Positions 22,691 through 34,283 of a stretch of DNA of 64,000 bases are shown in pieces. Each line of letters opens with the position of its first letter. The first letter of the stretch is position 1. Source of the DNA: Proteles cristata cristata (taxonomy: Eukaryota > Chordata > Mammalia > Carnivora > Hyaenidae); NCBI GenBank assembly GCA_017311185.1, contig JAESUZ010002392.1, forward strand, positions 744,001 to 808,000, read 5' to 3'. The notes below the pieces were generated by a model. It did not search any database and was not told the origin of the DNA. It was given only the letters and a program-made list of their open reading frames with translations. Both the position numbers and the translations under genes were made by a program.

Positions 22691-24439
22691 CTATTTCTGC
22701 ACTGTTTTAGAACTCTGTTTTTATGAATAAGTTTTATTTTTAAAAGAAGTTCATATTTTGATAGTCTTACTTATTAGTAATTATGTTTATTTAAATAAAT
22801 ATTATTCTTTAAAACAAATTTCCAAAAATTTGCCTTGTCAGGTTATTGGTCTCTTCTAGAAGACATTGAAAAGTAATAAAGCTATATTTTAAAATATAGA
22901 ATCCTTACTCATACTTTTTTTATACAAGGATATTCAAATCACTGACATTTCAATACTCAAGGCTTTGAGGAGCCAATGCTTATAATACAGGAATTGAGAA
23001 AATATTTAAATAAGAGATATGAATATTTTTGATGAAAATACTGGCCATATTTATCCTTTTATTCCAAGTACAAAAATAATTAATAAGGCAAACTTTAATG
23101 ACCTTAGCTTTTATTAATTATCACTTATTTTTGAAAAATGCTGAAATGTGAAATAATGGAAGAGTGATGTTATTAGTAATTATAATCAATAAAATAATCT
23201 TTAAAACATTTCAATTTTCTTTTCCAATACATTTTTTTAAATAAGTGGGGTAAAATTGAATTGATGGATTAATTTGGCTTTTTGCTTCTTTCTTCCTCAT
23301 CACATTAAAGTTTTCAAATCCAGTGAATGGGAAGAGGGAGGCTGTGAGATTTATTTTCTCCCCAAGTAAAAGGCTTAGCTCTGAATAATTTCAGATACCA
23401 CTTTATGATATCAAAAAGACTTTAACAACATTAAATATATTTTTGAAATCCTTAGGTTTTTTTTCTCTTAATTTTTCCATATTTAATTTTGACATTAAAT
23501 GTCAGGTCAAGCTTTTGGGTGAGAGGTCAAATTACAAGGTTAATCTTTTAACCCGCATCAATAAGGGCTTTTCTAGAAGGATCCTTTGGCACCATGGCAA
23601 CAAGGGGCATATACTGAGTAAGGTAATGACAAAAACACATGAATAGAGAAACAGACCATAGGTAAGGATAATGCCATATAGACAACTCAAACTATTTCAA
23701 ATTCTCATGAACAGTCATCCTCAGAAGATTCATTTTTCATTAAAACTTTTTTCAGCTTTGGCCATAAAGCTCTCATTTTTCAGAATTTGCTTTCCTACTC
23801 ACACAGTCCCCTACACTTATCCCACAAGAACCAAAGTAGAGACTCTTTGTGGAATCTGTGCTTGTATTTGAGTCAACATAGAGTGTACCCAAAATATTAT
23901 CTTTAAAGGAAGGAAATAATCCTTTTGTACCAGACATTTAAAAAGGTACATTTTTTGCTATATAGTCAAACACGAGGAATGAGAAAATAGAATTTTCTTC
24001 TTTAAGAAATCACTTCAAAAATAAGAAATTAAGCCAAAAAAGCCTGCTATGTTAAAACTTAAGGCTTAAATTCTAAAACACATTTCAGTTCTTCTCCAGA
24101 TAGAAATTTGCTATATATTTCATATTCTCACTAATTTGATTTCCTTTTTAAGATTTTTTTTTAAGAGAAGGCGTCATGTTATCATATTATCTTTTTTTCC
24201 TCCTGATGCCCCGCACAGTTCCTTGATCAAAATAGACATGGTATAAACATTTGTTCTTTATGTGAACACACGTGTGAACCATTGAGAAGGCACCAGGGAA
24301 ATTTCCTGTGTTCCAAACTCAATCAAACATTTTATCAAACAGCATTTCCTCTCAACTCTGGGGTAAAAATGATTTCTTAGGACTTTGTCAGACTACATTT
24401 TAGGTATTGGTTAAGAATTGTCTCGATGATAGCAACAAA
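22691..24439. other. Repeat-poor AT-rich block, candidate regulatory DNA
   Basis: About 1.75 kb without any transposon that I recognise, an unusual length in this window. It contains many TAAT and ATTA cores and two AGGTCA hexamers in direct orientation (23504-23509 and 23524-23529, 14 bases between them). Open frames here (23443-23646, 23671-23871) look random. A regulatory role is inference only. Confidence 0.3.
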
Positions 24440-24885
24440 CCAATATCCATTGAGTACTTAGTGTGCACCACTGCTATGCCAAGGTCCTCATCCATATTGT
24501 CTTCTTTTATTAAAATTTTTAATCTTTATTTATTTTTGAGAGTGAGGCAGAGAGAGACAGAGTGTGAGCAGGGGAGAGGCAGACACAGAATCGGAAATAG
24601 GCTCCAGGCTCTGTCTGAGCTGTCAGCACAGAGCCTCACGCGGGGCTTGAACCCACAAATTGTGAGATCATAACCTGAGTCGAAGTTGGACACTTAACCC
24701 ACTGAGCCACCCAGGTGCCCCACATGTTGTCCTCTTAATCCTCACTAATATTTGAAATATAAAGCACACTTGATACTCCCATTATTCAGAAGGTAAAGTG
24801 AAGATCTGAATATTCTGTCCAAGGTTACTCAGCTAGGTAGTTGCAGAGTCTGGGTTGTCTCTACAGACTTTCTTCCTGTTAACAT
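24440..24885 (-). repeat. Antisense MIR split by a felid SINE
   Basis: Left part (24440-24506: 'ccattgagtacttagtgtgc') and right part (24737-24885: 'aatcctcactaatatttg', 'aaggttactcagctaggtag', 'gcagagtctgggttgtc') form one antisense MIR. Confidence 0.72.
24507..24722 (-). mobile_element. Felid SINE, antisense, inside MIR
   Basis: Core gagctgtcagcacagagcct. The flanks catattgtcttctt (24493-24506) and catgttgtcctctt (24723-24736) match at 12 of 14 positions. Confidence 0.95.
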
Positions 24886-25882
24886 AGCATTGGCAGGATG
24901 TGAAGTGAGAGCCCAGGATAACAAGTGCCAAAGATATTTTGTTTAAGCTACCTCCAAACTCCCTGCTCCTAATCCCAGCCCATCCACAAGATGGGCTCTA
25001 TTGGTGGAAATAAAGACTCATCCTTTCCCTGGATTTCCTGCCCTCCCTCTGGAAGCCTCACCCTGCAGCTTCTCTCCTTCAGTTCTTTACCCTGGACTTG
25101 TGTTCCCGGATCTTTGCTCAGTGGGTTTCATGAAGGCAAGTGCACACAGTAGTGATGGCAGAGACCATGCGACTGATGCTGCTCTGTGTAGTTACAGAAC
25201 TCTAGAATGCTTGTACATATCAGACGGGGGAGACTTTGATCTCCATGTAGATGTAATGAGTGAACTTTCCCCACTCCCTTCTTTTCTGTGACTCTCCCTG
25301 CTGTTCTAAAACTCTTTCTACATTAGCTCTCTCCCCTCCATAGACATTTCTTCTCCCTGTTTTTACCCATGCTTAAGCTTGATGCCAGCTACTTCTCTGA
25401 ACGTGTTTCCTATTATGAACACGAGGCTTCTCTCTCTCTCTCGCTGGTCTGATGGGCAATTTAATACAGCAGCAATGTTGAGGCATGGAACAGTTTAGAT
25501 GGTACCCAACAGGGGGATGGTGGCACACAGCATGCGGCGCTCACCTGCATCAGACGGCTAAATTACCTACAGTACAATAACTGCTTTGTTTATGGAACAG
25601 CAGATACCATCATTGCTTTCCTAGCAGTCTCTGTTTGCCAGTGCTTTCCTCAGTATCTCAGAAGTAAAAATTCCCACTAGACTGAACCCTTGGAAGGGAA
25701 CCCAGATTTTCAAACCTGATTTTCAAATGATTCTGTTTGACTGCTTGCACTGCACAGTTAAAACACAGACCTTTCAGGAAAATATAAACTTCATGAATAT
25801 TCACTTCCCTCTTGCAAATTTAAATGCCTCATTGAGCTTCTATGAACTTCACTTTAGGAAAAACAAATGGAAATTGGTTGAT
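24886..25882. other. Unassigned, partly CpG-containing sequence
   Basis: It includes a 96-codon frame at 25001-25291 with no known domain, and a block at about 25450-25650 with CpGs kept near 25535 (catgcggcgctcacctgc). Confidence 0.35.
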
Positions 25883-25914
25883 GCATTTTATCAAGTTAGA
25901 CAAGTTCTTTTTCT

Positions 25915-25916
25915 TC

Positions 25917-25964
<48 letters not shown>

Positions 25965-25986
25965 TTCTTTCTTTTCTTTCTTTCAA
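25915..25986 (+). repeat. (CTTT)n microsatellite, copy 1
   Basis: Pyrimidine tetranucleotide tract. The open frames spanning it translate to SFFLSFF repeats and are not genes. Confidence 0.95.
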
Positions 25987-26123
25987 CTTCTTATCCTATG
26001 TCTCTAGCTCCCTTTATTTCTTGTTCGCTCTGGCATTCTTCCTGGAATCAGAGGCAAATTTGAAATGGTTCTAAACTTAGGTTTTCAAACTTAGCATTTT
26101 ATCAAGTTAGACAAGTTCTTTTT

Positions 26124-26262
26124 CTTCTTTCTTTCTTTCTTTCTTTCTCTTTCTTTTTCTTTTCTTTCTTTCTTTCTTCCTTCCTTCCTTCCTTCCTTCC
26201 TTCCTTCCTTCCTTCCTTCCTTCCTTCCTTCCTTCCTTCCTTCCTTCCTTCCTTTCTTCCTT
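26124..26262 (+). repeat. (CTTT)n(CCTT)n compound microsatellite, copy 2
   Basis: A short CTTT part, then about 80 bases of CCTT units, absent from copy 1. Confidence 0.95.
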
Positions 26263-26370
26263 CTTATCCTATGTCTCTAGCTCCCTTTATTTCTTGTTCG
26301 CTCTGGCATTCTTCCTGGAATCAGAGGCAAATTTGAAATGGTTCTAAATTTAGGTTTTCAAACTTAGCAA

Positions 26371-27149
26371 TGCCAGATAGTGTATTTTTTCACATAGACA
26401 AGGTAGAACAAAAGTCTCTAAAAGTCACCTGGTGAGTTAGCACTACTTCATATAAAACCTGAGCATCAGGTCCACATCAGCAATATCTGTTACTGTCACA
26501 CTGCCATGGAGATGCCTCCTGCCCCCACTTCCTCCAACACTTTTATCTGGAAGGAATAGGTTAAAAAGAACACCACAAACAGGTCTGAAGGAACTAAGAC
26601 ATGGCTGGAGGGTGGTCACATGGAAAATTCTCTCTTTATATTGATAGCAGGAGGGTGGGTTGGGAGATTTATGAGTTTACTGTACGGTTGGAAGCCTCAG
26701 GATCTTTTTAGTACAGATATCCCTGAGTTACTGCCTGGTAGGAATACTTTTTCTCATCTTACCTTACAATCTTCTTGCCATTCAGTCACCCCTTAGGCAG
26801 GGGTGATCTTGGCAAAGATTTCCAAATGAGGTTTTAGGGAATGCCTGTGACCTATGAGATGGGACCGACAATATCTCTAACACATGGATCTTACAGATTT
26901 TACTCTTGTCCATCTATGGTCAGTCTTCCTATAGGCCTGGGTCATTCCACTTATAACTACAGTCAGATCATGTCTTGCCCAGATATGATTCTAAAGTTGT
27001 TTCCATATCCACAAAACCTTCATGCTCTGGTTCTTGGTTTTCCCTGTGACCCATTTCCCCTACTCTTCTGTATGCTCACTCAATTCCAGTCTCATGGGAC
27101 TCTCAAAGCTGCAAGCATGCTTCCAGCACAGTGACTTTGCAACTGCTGT
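26371..27149. other. Unassigned sequence
   Basis: A 97-codon frame at 26841-27134 shows no known domain. Confidence 0.4.
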
Positions 27150-27722
27150 TAGCTTGGTCTGGAACACTCCATTCTCTCATTTCACTCAGGTCTAGCTCTT
27201 TGCACAAATGACATCTCCTCAGAAAGGCTTTCTCTGGCCATTGTGTCTAAAATAAGACTCACCTGTCATTCTTTGTTCTCTTACCTCAGTGGTTTTCAAC
27301 TCATTTGCCTGGTACCCACAGTAAGAAATGCATTTTGTGTCATGACCCCATATGATCTATACAGATGAGTGCAACAAAAATTCATAAAACAATACCTATG
27401 TTTATTACAGGAGATGCACTCCAGTATATCCTATTCCATTCCAATTTGACCCCATTTCATCTCACTCCATTCTAATGATTTCATTAAAAATCATTCTGGC
27501 TACATCCTCTCAAGTTGACCTTACTGCCAACTGAATGCTTATAAGCTGTTGCTCTGTTACAGGTATTGCCTTACTCTGCTTTAGTTTTTCATAGGAGTTA
27601 TACTGTATATACTGTTTATTTATTATCTACCTTTTTTGCTAGAGTGTGAGCTCTGTGAAGGACACAAAGAATGGAACTTACAATAGGCACTCAATAACTG
27701 TTTGTTGGGTGACTGAGTGGAT
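27150..27722 (+). mobile_element. L2 3' end, interrupted
   Basis: 27150-27290 ('tctagctctttgcacaaatg', 'ctcagaaaggctttctctgg') and 27550-27722 ('agagtgtgagctctgtgaag', 'ataggcactcaataactgtt') are in-order parts of the L2 3' end. The 27291-27550 segment between them does not fit L2. Confidence 0.7.
27291..27550 (+). mobile_element. Probable hAT-like insertion in L2
   Basis: It begins cagtggttttcaactca, like the CAGTGGTTCTCAAC termini of mammalian hAT elements, followed by 'ctggtacccacagtaagaaa'. The other terminus is not clear, so this is tentative. Confidence 0.35.
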
Positions 27723-29574
27723 GTGTTAACTGTTTCTAGAAAAAAAAGGTTTTGTTTTCAAGTAACTTGGGGAAATTCTGTATATCTGCATCCTTCCTGA
27801 AGATTCATAATACCTATTAGAATATTCAAAATTTCCAAGATGTTCTCTAGTAAAGAAACTGATTTTGCTAACTGCACAATTCAGAAACGTAATGGATTCC
27901 CTCAGAGCTCTTCTGTCTAATACACGTTTAATGCATCATGGGACATCAGTGATACTCAGGTCACAGTTCACACAAAAAAATCTAAGCAAATATGCTAGTA
28001 ATAGATATTGAGCAGAGGCTACAGTGGGGTCCTGGAGTCATCACTTTCTCCCCCAGATGGAGGCATTAACAATTCAGTTACTAGAAGGTGGAAAGGCCTA
28101 ATGATTCTGAGGAAAGGTTTTAGTGGTTTGAGCCATAGGAATGAGGCAGTTTGGGGAGTTGGAATAGTGGTGGCCGTATTCCAACCTGGAGGAGATGTTT
28201 ACATAATTTTACAGCTGGATGGTTGTTCTTGTCAACACCCTTGAATACAAAGCCTGAGCAAAGAATTTCTCTGCTTTATTTCTCTAATCTTTTAGTTATA
28301 GATCCATAGTTGGAGGTAATGATCCTTAGTGAGATGACCAACAGATCAGGGGAGGGAGCAGAAGACCAACATCACTTCTTTCTTCTCTTGGCCTAGAGGA
28401 GATCAGCAGAGAGAAACTCCTTGAGAAGCAGGAGAAAGAGGCAGGGAGCCAGTAGAGGCTGTTTTGGCTACTATTGTCCATAAAATGTGTTTTTTAAGAG
28501 GGGACATTTACATGGGCTGGATCTTTAGGCGATGAGAAATTGGCCTCTAAATACATGTTAAATCACTTATTTAAGAAGCCCCTAAATCCAGTACTTTAAT
28601 TCTAGAAACAGCATCTCAACTTTTATGATTGTGAATTTTTATTGTTTCTTAATCAATCCTTGGTTCTACTTTCTTCCTTTCCCTCCTGAAAGATGTAAGC
28701 CAAGCAGCAGAGCCGTTTGTCTGCTGTTACTCTTTGCCCAGTTCTGTGGGCCATGGGGTGTCTCTGCACATCTTTCTGTCACATGAGCCTGATGGGACAC
28801 TGATTTTATTTGTTGTGTTTCTGCAACTGCACGTTACTCTAAGAGCATGATCTCCCAGATTATTCTCATTTCTAAGAGGGAGATTTGGGCAGCATCATAA
28901 CACTGTAGATCGTATTTTTAAGTCAGAAAAATGTTTCAACACTCTTGCTCAATAGATCACCAGTTATTAAGAAAGATGATTACTGTAAATATTCTAAAGT
29001 AATGACTTACTGTCTTTATTCACTTCATCTAATGTGAAATGAAAGGCACAGAGAGGGACAGCTGTAGGCAGAACATTCCTTCAAACATGATACACTTAAT
29101 CTTAAAAATGTGGGGTGCACATTGTCTTTATGCATGGGAATATTAGCTCTATGGTGACCCTAGTGAGGGAAGTGTCTGAGGATGTCTAAAGGAGTGCTGG
29201 AAGATGAATGCCTCAAACAGGCTTAGGGAAAAAGAACAATACTCAAGAGAAGTTGCAGACGCTTGGAGCCTTTCTCAGTGGAACAATGTTGCTTGAGTCT
29301 CTAATGGAAAGTGCCCCAAAGGCATCCAGGAAACAGCAGAAATTCCTATCATAAAGCTCAAAGTTTTACACCATACATGGCGTCAGTAAGATGGACAGCC
29401 AGAGTAAAAATGCAATTCTGGTACTGTGCTACATCCTTTGGTGACTCTCTCTGTGGTTTTCTCTTTGTGGAGAGGCCGTTTGTTAAAAGGCACGGAGTTC
29501 TTCGGACAAAGACCCTTGCTTTTCTAGCACCTTGTGAAACTAGCCTTTGATGTGGCATGATTCTGAGCTTACTC
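27723..29574. other. Unassigned sequence
   Basis: About 1.85 kb without a recognised repeat. Frames at 28008-28244 and 29311-29550 carry no domain that I know. Confidence 0.4.
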
Positions 29575-29700
29575 TCGTTTTGCCACTTGCTGGCTGTGCA
29601 GCTTTGAAAGAGTTACTTAACCTTTCTGTGCCATTCCTATATTCGTGAAATGAAAATAATGATTTGCATGTACCAGGCTTGCTGTGGTCACTGAATCCCA
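29575..29700 (+). repeat. MIR
   Basis: 'gccacttgctggctgtgcag', 'gagttacttaacctttctgt' and 'gtgaaatgaaaataatgatt' match MIR in sense. Confidence 0.8.
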
Positions 29701-29724
29701 AAACAGCAAGTATTTGAGCTTAAC

Positions 29725-29900
29725 ATTTTATGTTCAAATCCCAGCTCAGTTGCTTGTCAACTGTGTATGATGTTGGCTGTCAGTCTCTAACACCCTTGCC
29801 ATATGTTGTGAGGATAAAATAGAATACTTCATGGCTAGTTCTTAGCCCCGCAACTTTTCCAGAGAATGCCCTCCATAAATATCAACCATTGTTAACACAA
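29725..29900 (+). repeat. Second MIR in tandem order
   Basis: 'ttcaaatcccagctcagttg', 'ttgtgaggataaaatagaat' and 'atgccctccataaatatcaa' match MIR in sense, directly after the first. Confidence 0.65.
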
Positions 29901-30227
29901 AGAATATTTAGGTGCTTGGTTCATAATAGATGTGGCATACATCTTAGTGCTCCCATCTCTAACATATTTCTGTTCAGGGCTTTATTTATTCTGTTATTGC
30001 TGGCTAATGAAAACCTCTCTGACTAGGGATGGTCTTATAGATGTTAATTTTGCAATTTTCCCCTTGAAGCTTTGTGCATCTTACTCTGTGGGAGACTCAT
30101 AGGTCAGAGTCATATTGGGATAAGGGACCCTTTGTCTCAGATATTCTTGCAAGAAAGAGAGGATGGGCCATGGCTGATTTTATCAGCAGTTAAAGATAAT
30201 TGTCACAAAGATTTGGGAGGTGTGACA

Positions 30228-30475
30228 GGAAGAAGCACAGACTGTGGGACCAGATGAGAGGGCTTGAATCCCAGTCCAAACATCCATTTCCAGCTGTATC
30301 AGCCGTAGTCTAGTTTAGTTTCTTCTTCTTCATCTTCTTCTTTTGAAAAAACTATTGGGGCTTCCTGGAGAAAGAAGATAATGCCTCTATGAAGACTGCT
30401 TAAATGAGATCACTGATGTGAAAAGCGCCTGTGTTTTGCAAACTATAAAGCCCCATACAAAGTCATTTGAAGACA
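30228..30475 (+). repeat. MIR
   Basis: 'gcacagactgtgggaccaga', 'cttgaatcccagtcc' and 'aagcgcctgtgttttgcaaa' match MIR end to end; the middle (30300-30360) is CTT-rich and diverged. Confidence 0.65.
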
Positions 30476-30954
30476 TGAAAATCAGGGAATTCTCCCTATT
30501 ACTTTAAGTTCCCAGAATAGAATTACTTTGGAAATAAAAGAGGAAATTGACAACATTGTTTTAATGCACGTTGTGGTAGTACAGCAAATGTTTTGTTTGT
30601 TTGAGTTTTCTCCAGAAAATACGGGCAAGGATCAGAAGAAATTAGGATTCAAATTTGGTTATCTCTAAAATTGCTTCTTTACTTAAAAATAAAATATGTA
30701 TTATAATATATTGCATTTTAAAGACAGATCATGGGCAGGTATATAGAATTGAGTGCAATCCCAACATTCCAATTAGATCGTAACATAAAACTTGAGGTGC
30801 ACACAACAAGACGGTGAGAAATAACATAGGCGTGGATTATGCCATGTTCTATGATTATATTATGATTATGGAAAAACATAGCGAATTACACCTCTTAGCT
30901 TAACATTTCATTCCTTAGGTTGAAGGTAGATCGAATTCGTTGTTAATACGTGGG

Positions 30955-31335
30955 CTTTGGAAGTCAGGTAGACATTTTCACACTTGCCAGATATTTTCAG
31001 GATTCCATCTCCTGGTAAGAGTCCAATTTCTGCTTCCCTTGCATTTGCACATGTGACTCCTTCTGGCCAATGAGATGTGAGCAGAAGAGATGTCTGTTAC
31101 TTCTGGGTTTCTAGCCATTTGAATTGCTGCCTAAGACCCTCATATCTCCATTTTCTTTTATGTAAAGTGATGGGCAACATCGAAAATTTTGTTTGCTCTG
31201 TTAGCTGGGACCTTGAGTGATTAAGAAAAGCAGAGCCCTCCTGCTGAGGTGTAAAGCGCATCTAATGTAAGAGCAAAGACATCTCTGTAGTGTTAAGTTA
31301 CTGGGAATTGGGAAGTCATAACCTTGCCTGGCCTG
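30955..31335 (+). repeat. Ancient interspersed repeat, family not named
   Basis: 'tgactccttctggccaatga', 'gatgtgagcagaagagatgt', 'ccttgagtgattaagaaaag' and 'gtgttaagttactgggaatt' follow a widespread mammalian repeat, LTR-like in my judgement. I do not assign a name. Confidence 0.45.
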
Positions 31336-31344
31336 ACACAGAGA

Positions 31345-31610
31345 TAGACAAATCCATGTTTTGATCTTACCTCTGAAACATACTGTGTGTCTCTGGATAC
31401 ATTACTTAACCTTTCTAAGGCTCCATTTCCTTATCTGTATTATCATCTTATTTTATTGGGAGATTATAAATCTCCCTATCTAAATTTATTTAGATAAACC
31501 CTATCTAAATTCATAGGGTTGTTTTGAGAATTAAATAGAGCAATGTAGATAAACTACTTCGGATAGAACCTGGCATATGACAGGCATTAAGAAAGTATTT
31601 ATTACTATTT
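31345..31610 (+). repeat. MIR carrying an AT-rich hairpin insertion
   Basis: 'tgtgtctctggatacattac', 'ttaacctttctaaggctcca' and, further on, 'agggttgttttgagaattaa', 'agaacctggcatatgacagg'. Between them, 31458-31511 holds two hairpins and a 13-bp direct repeat that do not belong to MIR. Confidence 0.75.
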
Positions 31611-32659
31611 TTACTATTTTATTAGAGTCCTGAGATCTTAGTATTTGAATGCAATTTAGATGCCATCTACTCAAACATGCTTAATTTTTCATCACCTGCA
31701 GAGGGTTACAGTCAGGGTCCTTGACTGCTAAAGCAAGGTTCTTAATATGTATTATATGACTGCCTCTTAAATTTCAGGATAAACTTGTGCAAATAGGGTT
31801 CTTGGCTTCTATCAGCTTCTCAGTGGAGTTCACAGCCAATTGAATGTTGAACATTGCTTCTATAAGGTTTCAGCTGATTCTGAAGTTTTGTAATTCTGAA
31901 TGCCTTGCTTAAGTCAAGATTTGTCTGTGTGAGCCTTCTGGTATCCCTAATTAGAGAAGGGGGGAGTATAAAAAAGGGAACCTGGCCTGACCTGTTGCAC
32001 ATTGCCCATTCCCTTTCCCAATGGCCCTGGATGTAATTTTTCTGGGCCAGGAGGCAGCTCTCCCCTAGAGAGCAGCGATATGACTGCTCCTGCTGTCGGG
32101 CATTGCCTCATAAGCCTCTTCCAGCATGGGCTCTCGTGAGGCAGTCAGCATTACAGCATGCTGGAAGAACTGGGGCAACAGTGTCTGGCAATAAACAGGA
32201 AGCAGAACCTGAGCCTCTTAGAAGAGGTAGTATTATGGAAGGGTAGACACTTACAAGACATATCCCAGTAGGGGCTGCATAACTGATTCAGTTCTGAAGT
32301 GGTACATCATTCAAGATGGGAAGTAAGAAATGGTTATGGAGAAGTGTGCTCAACAGTGATGGAGGAGTGGTCAAGGCTAGGCAGACTAACTAATGGTCCA
32401 CCCACTGCAGGGAACTGGGGCTGGAAGGAAAGAAGGTGCAGTAAATAGATAAGGTGTGTGATAGATTCCCCCCAAAATGACAACAGGCAAACAGACTGAA
32501 GACATAGCCCTGTTCGTTTTAGTAGGGGGTAGGTAGAATGGTCCTCATGTTGCTGGATGAGGATTACGTGTATTTGGAGAGAACTAGTGCTGGAGCAGAA
32601 CTGGATACCATCATGTTTAAGCATTCTCTTAATTAGACTTGTCACCGTCTTATTCCAAA
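31611..32659. other. Unassigned sequence
   Basis: No repeat recognised. A 113-codon minus frame at 32334-32675 runs into the adjacent L2 and looks random. Confidence 0.4.
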
Positions 32660-32790
32660 AATATTTTGTAAACATGAATTAGACAAGCACTATGTTAGTT
32701 GCTTTGAATCCAAAGGAGTGAACAGTGATCACTCTGTGTTATCAAGGAAGTCAAATTCTAGCTGGGGAATACAAACAAACTTACAGGGTG
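32660..32790 (-). repeat. L2 3' end, antisense
   Basis: 'acaagcactatgttagttgc', 'gaagtcaaattctagctggg' and 'aatacaaacaaac' resemble the antisense L2 3' end. Confidence 0.5.
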
Positions 32791-34174
32791 GATAATGGGG
32801 TTGAATAATTCTGTTTTCTGACTGCCATTAGATAACATTATCTGATTTGCTTCAAGATAGGAGTGTTCCTTATTCCCTTATCCCCTATACTCCAGGATAG
32901 CTGTTACCATATTTTCATAAGCAGGTTTTTGCAAGTGTGGAACTTCCTTTATTCTTCCCTAAGCCACTGTTTCATCTTGTGCTTACTTATAGGCTCCTGT
33001 TCCCATCACTCCCAACCTTTTAAAAAAATAATTCCTAAACTTGCTAAAGAAAACTAGAAAAAACACTGTTTTCTTTAGATGTCTCCACCTTCAGTCACTT
33101 CCTCTTGAAAACATAAATGATTATGTTGCCATGATTTTTTTTTCTTTTTTAAAGATTCTCTCATTTATCCCCCTTGGGCCTTCTTTCCTTTGAGAATATG
33201 AACCCAGGAAATTATTTTTCCCAGTTTTCTCTGGGTGTTTTAAAATCAACACTTGTTAAAGCTAAGGCCCACACTGATTGCTGTTCACATTAAACACTCA
33301 ATCAGAGTACCCTCATTCTGTCTTGTTCTTGTAGGATACCTGATTGTTTTCCTGAGTTTTTAGCATTTTTATGGCATCTTAGGTAGGCTCTTCTACAAAC
33401 GAAGCACTTGAGATCTAAGATACTGTACAGATTGGCTTTATTTCACTGGCAACAGTGTCATGTATTATAAGATCAAAATATACGGTCCCAGTGACCTGCC
33501 CCAATTTCTGGTTATGTGTTTATAAATATCCACTTCTCTTTGACACTGTGGAACATGGCGGTTTTGACAATGCATCCATAGGAATCCAGCGGTGGATATG
33601 CAAAAGGAAAACTGAAAGACCTATTGCAATATGCATGAGTAGCACCAACTCTGGCGATACTAGGAAGGCAGGCAAACTGGCAGGTTCCATAGCAAGAACT
33701 GTTATTGCTCAAGTAAATAGTCACATCTAAATAATTAGTAACACATTCTCATGATCACTTCCCAAATGGACAAGGTATTTGGTTTTCTAAAACAGGATTC
33801 TGAAGGCTCTGATATATTTGCTCTGTGGCTCTGTGACATATATGTGTACAAATTTTCCTCTCTTCCTCATCTTTGAACTTCTGTATATAGAAAATTGATC
33901 ATTTACTCTTTTTGTCTCTGTTTTTGCTGTGTGACTTATAGCTTCCTCTCATCTTTTCACCAACCTTGACATGTCTCCTCTCTCCTTCTGGGATTTTAAA
34001 TATCTTGGTCTTGTAGTTTTTGCTGGTTAGACCTCCATCTTTGTGCAATTTTGTGACTCTTCAACAAAAGCTCTCAGATTTCTACGAAGATGAAAGTCAC
34101 ATCAGGTTCAGTGAAGAACCACTGGAACCTTGTGGGCCTTGAAGTTTGAAGGGACTTTGAACCTTTTGGGGATT

Positions 34175-34175
<1 letters not shown>
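32791..34175. other. Unassigned; contains a candidate conserved block
   Basis: No transposon recognised. Bases 33420-33740 are less AT-rich, keep CpGs (gaacatggcggttttg, ggaatccagcggtggatatg) and include the octamer-like atgcaaaagg. A 91-codon frame (33455-33730) spans it without a known domain. Confidence 0.3.
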
Positions 34176-34206
<31 letters not shown>

Positions 34207-34230
34207 GAGAGGGAGAGGGAGAGAGGGAGA

Positions 34231-34280
<50 letters not shown>
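34176..34280. repeat. (GT)n(GA)n microsatellite with GGGAGA units
   Basis: A short GT run, then about 90 bases of GA and GGGAGA repeats. Frames across it translate to serine-leucine repeats and are artefacts. Confidence 0.95.

Positions 34281-34283
<3 letters not shown>

Larger units (their letters stand above)
25883..26370. repeat. Tandem duplication around a CTTT/CTTC tract
   Basis: The left flank gcattttatcaagttagac occurs at 25883 and 26094. The right flank (25987-26096 and 26261-26369, starting ttcttatcctatgtctctag) occurs twice with one clear substitution (ctaaacttagg / ctaaatttagg). Between the flanks, copy 1 carries mainly (CTTT)n and copy 2 (CTTT)n plus a long (CCTT)n. Confidence 0.93.

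Noticed and set aside
24601..24722. CTCF site in the SINE head (gccacccaggtgcccc)
   Set aside because: It resembles part of the CTCF motif, and carnivore SINEs have spread CTCF sites in dog, but the match is incomplete here.
25727..26074. Hydrophobic SFFL-repeat membrane protein
   Set aside because: Translation of a (CTTT)n tract.
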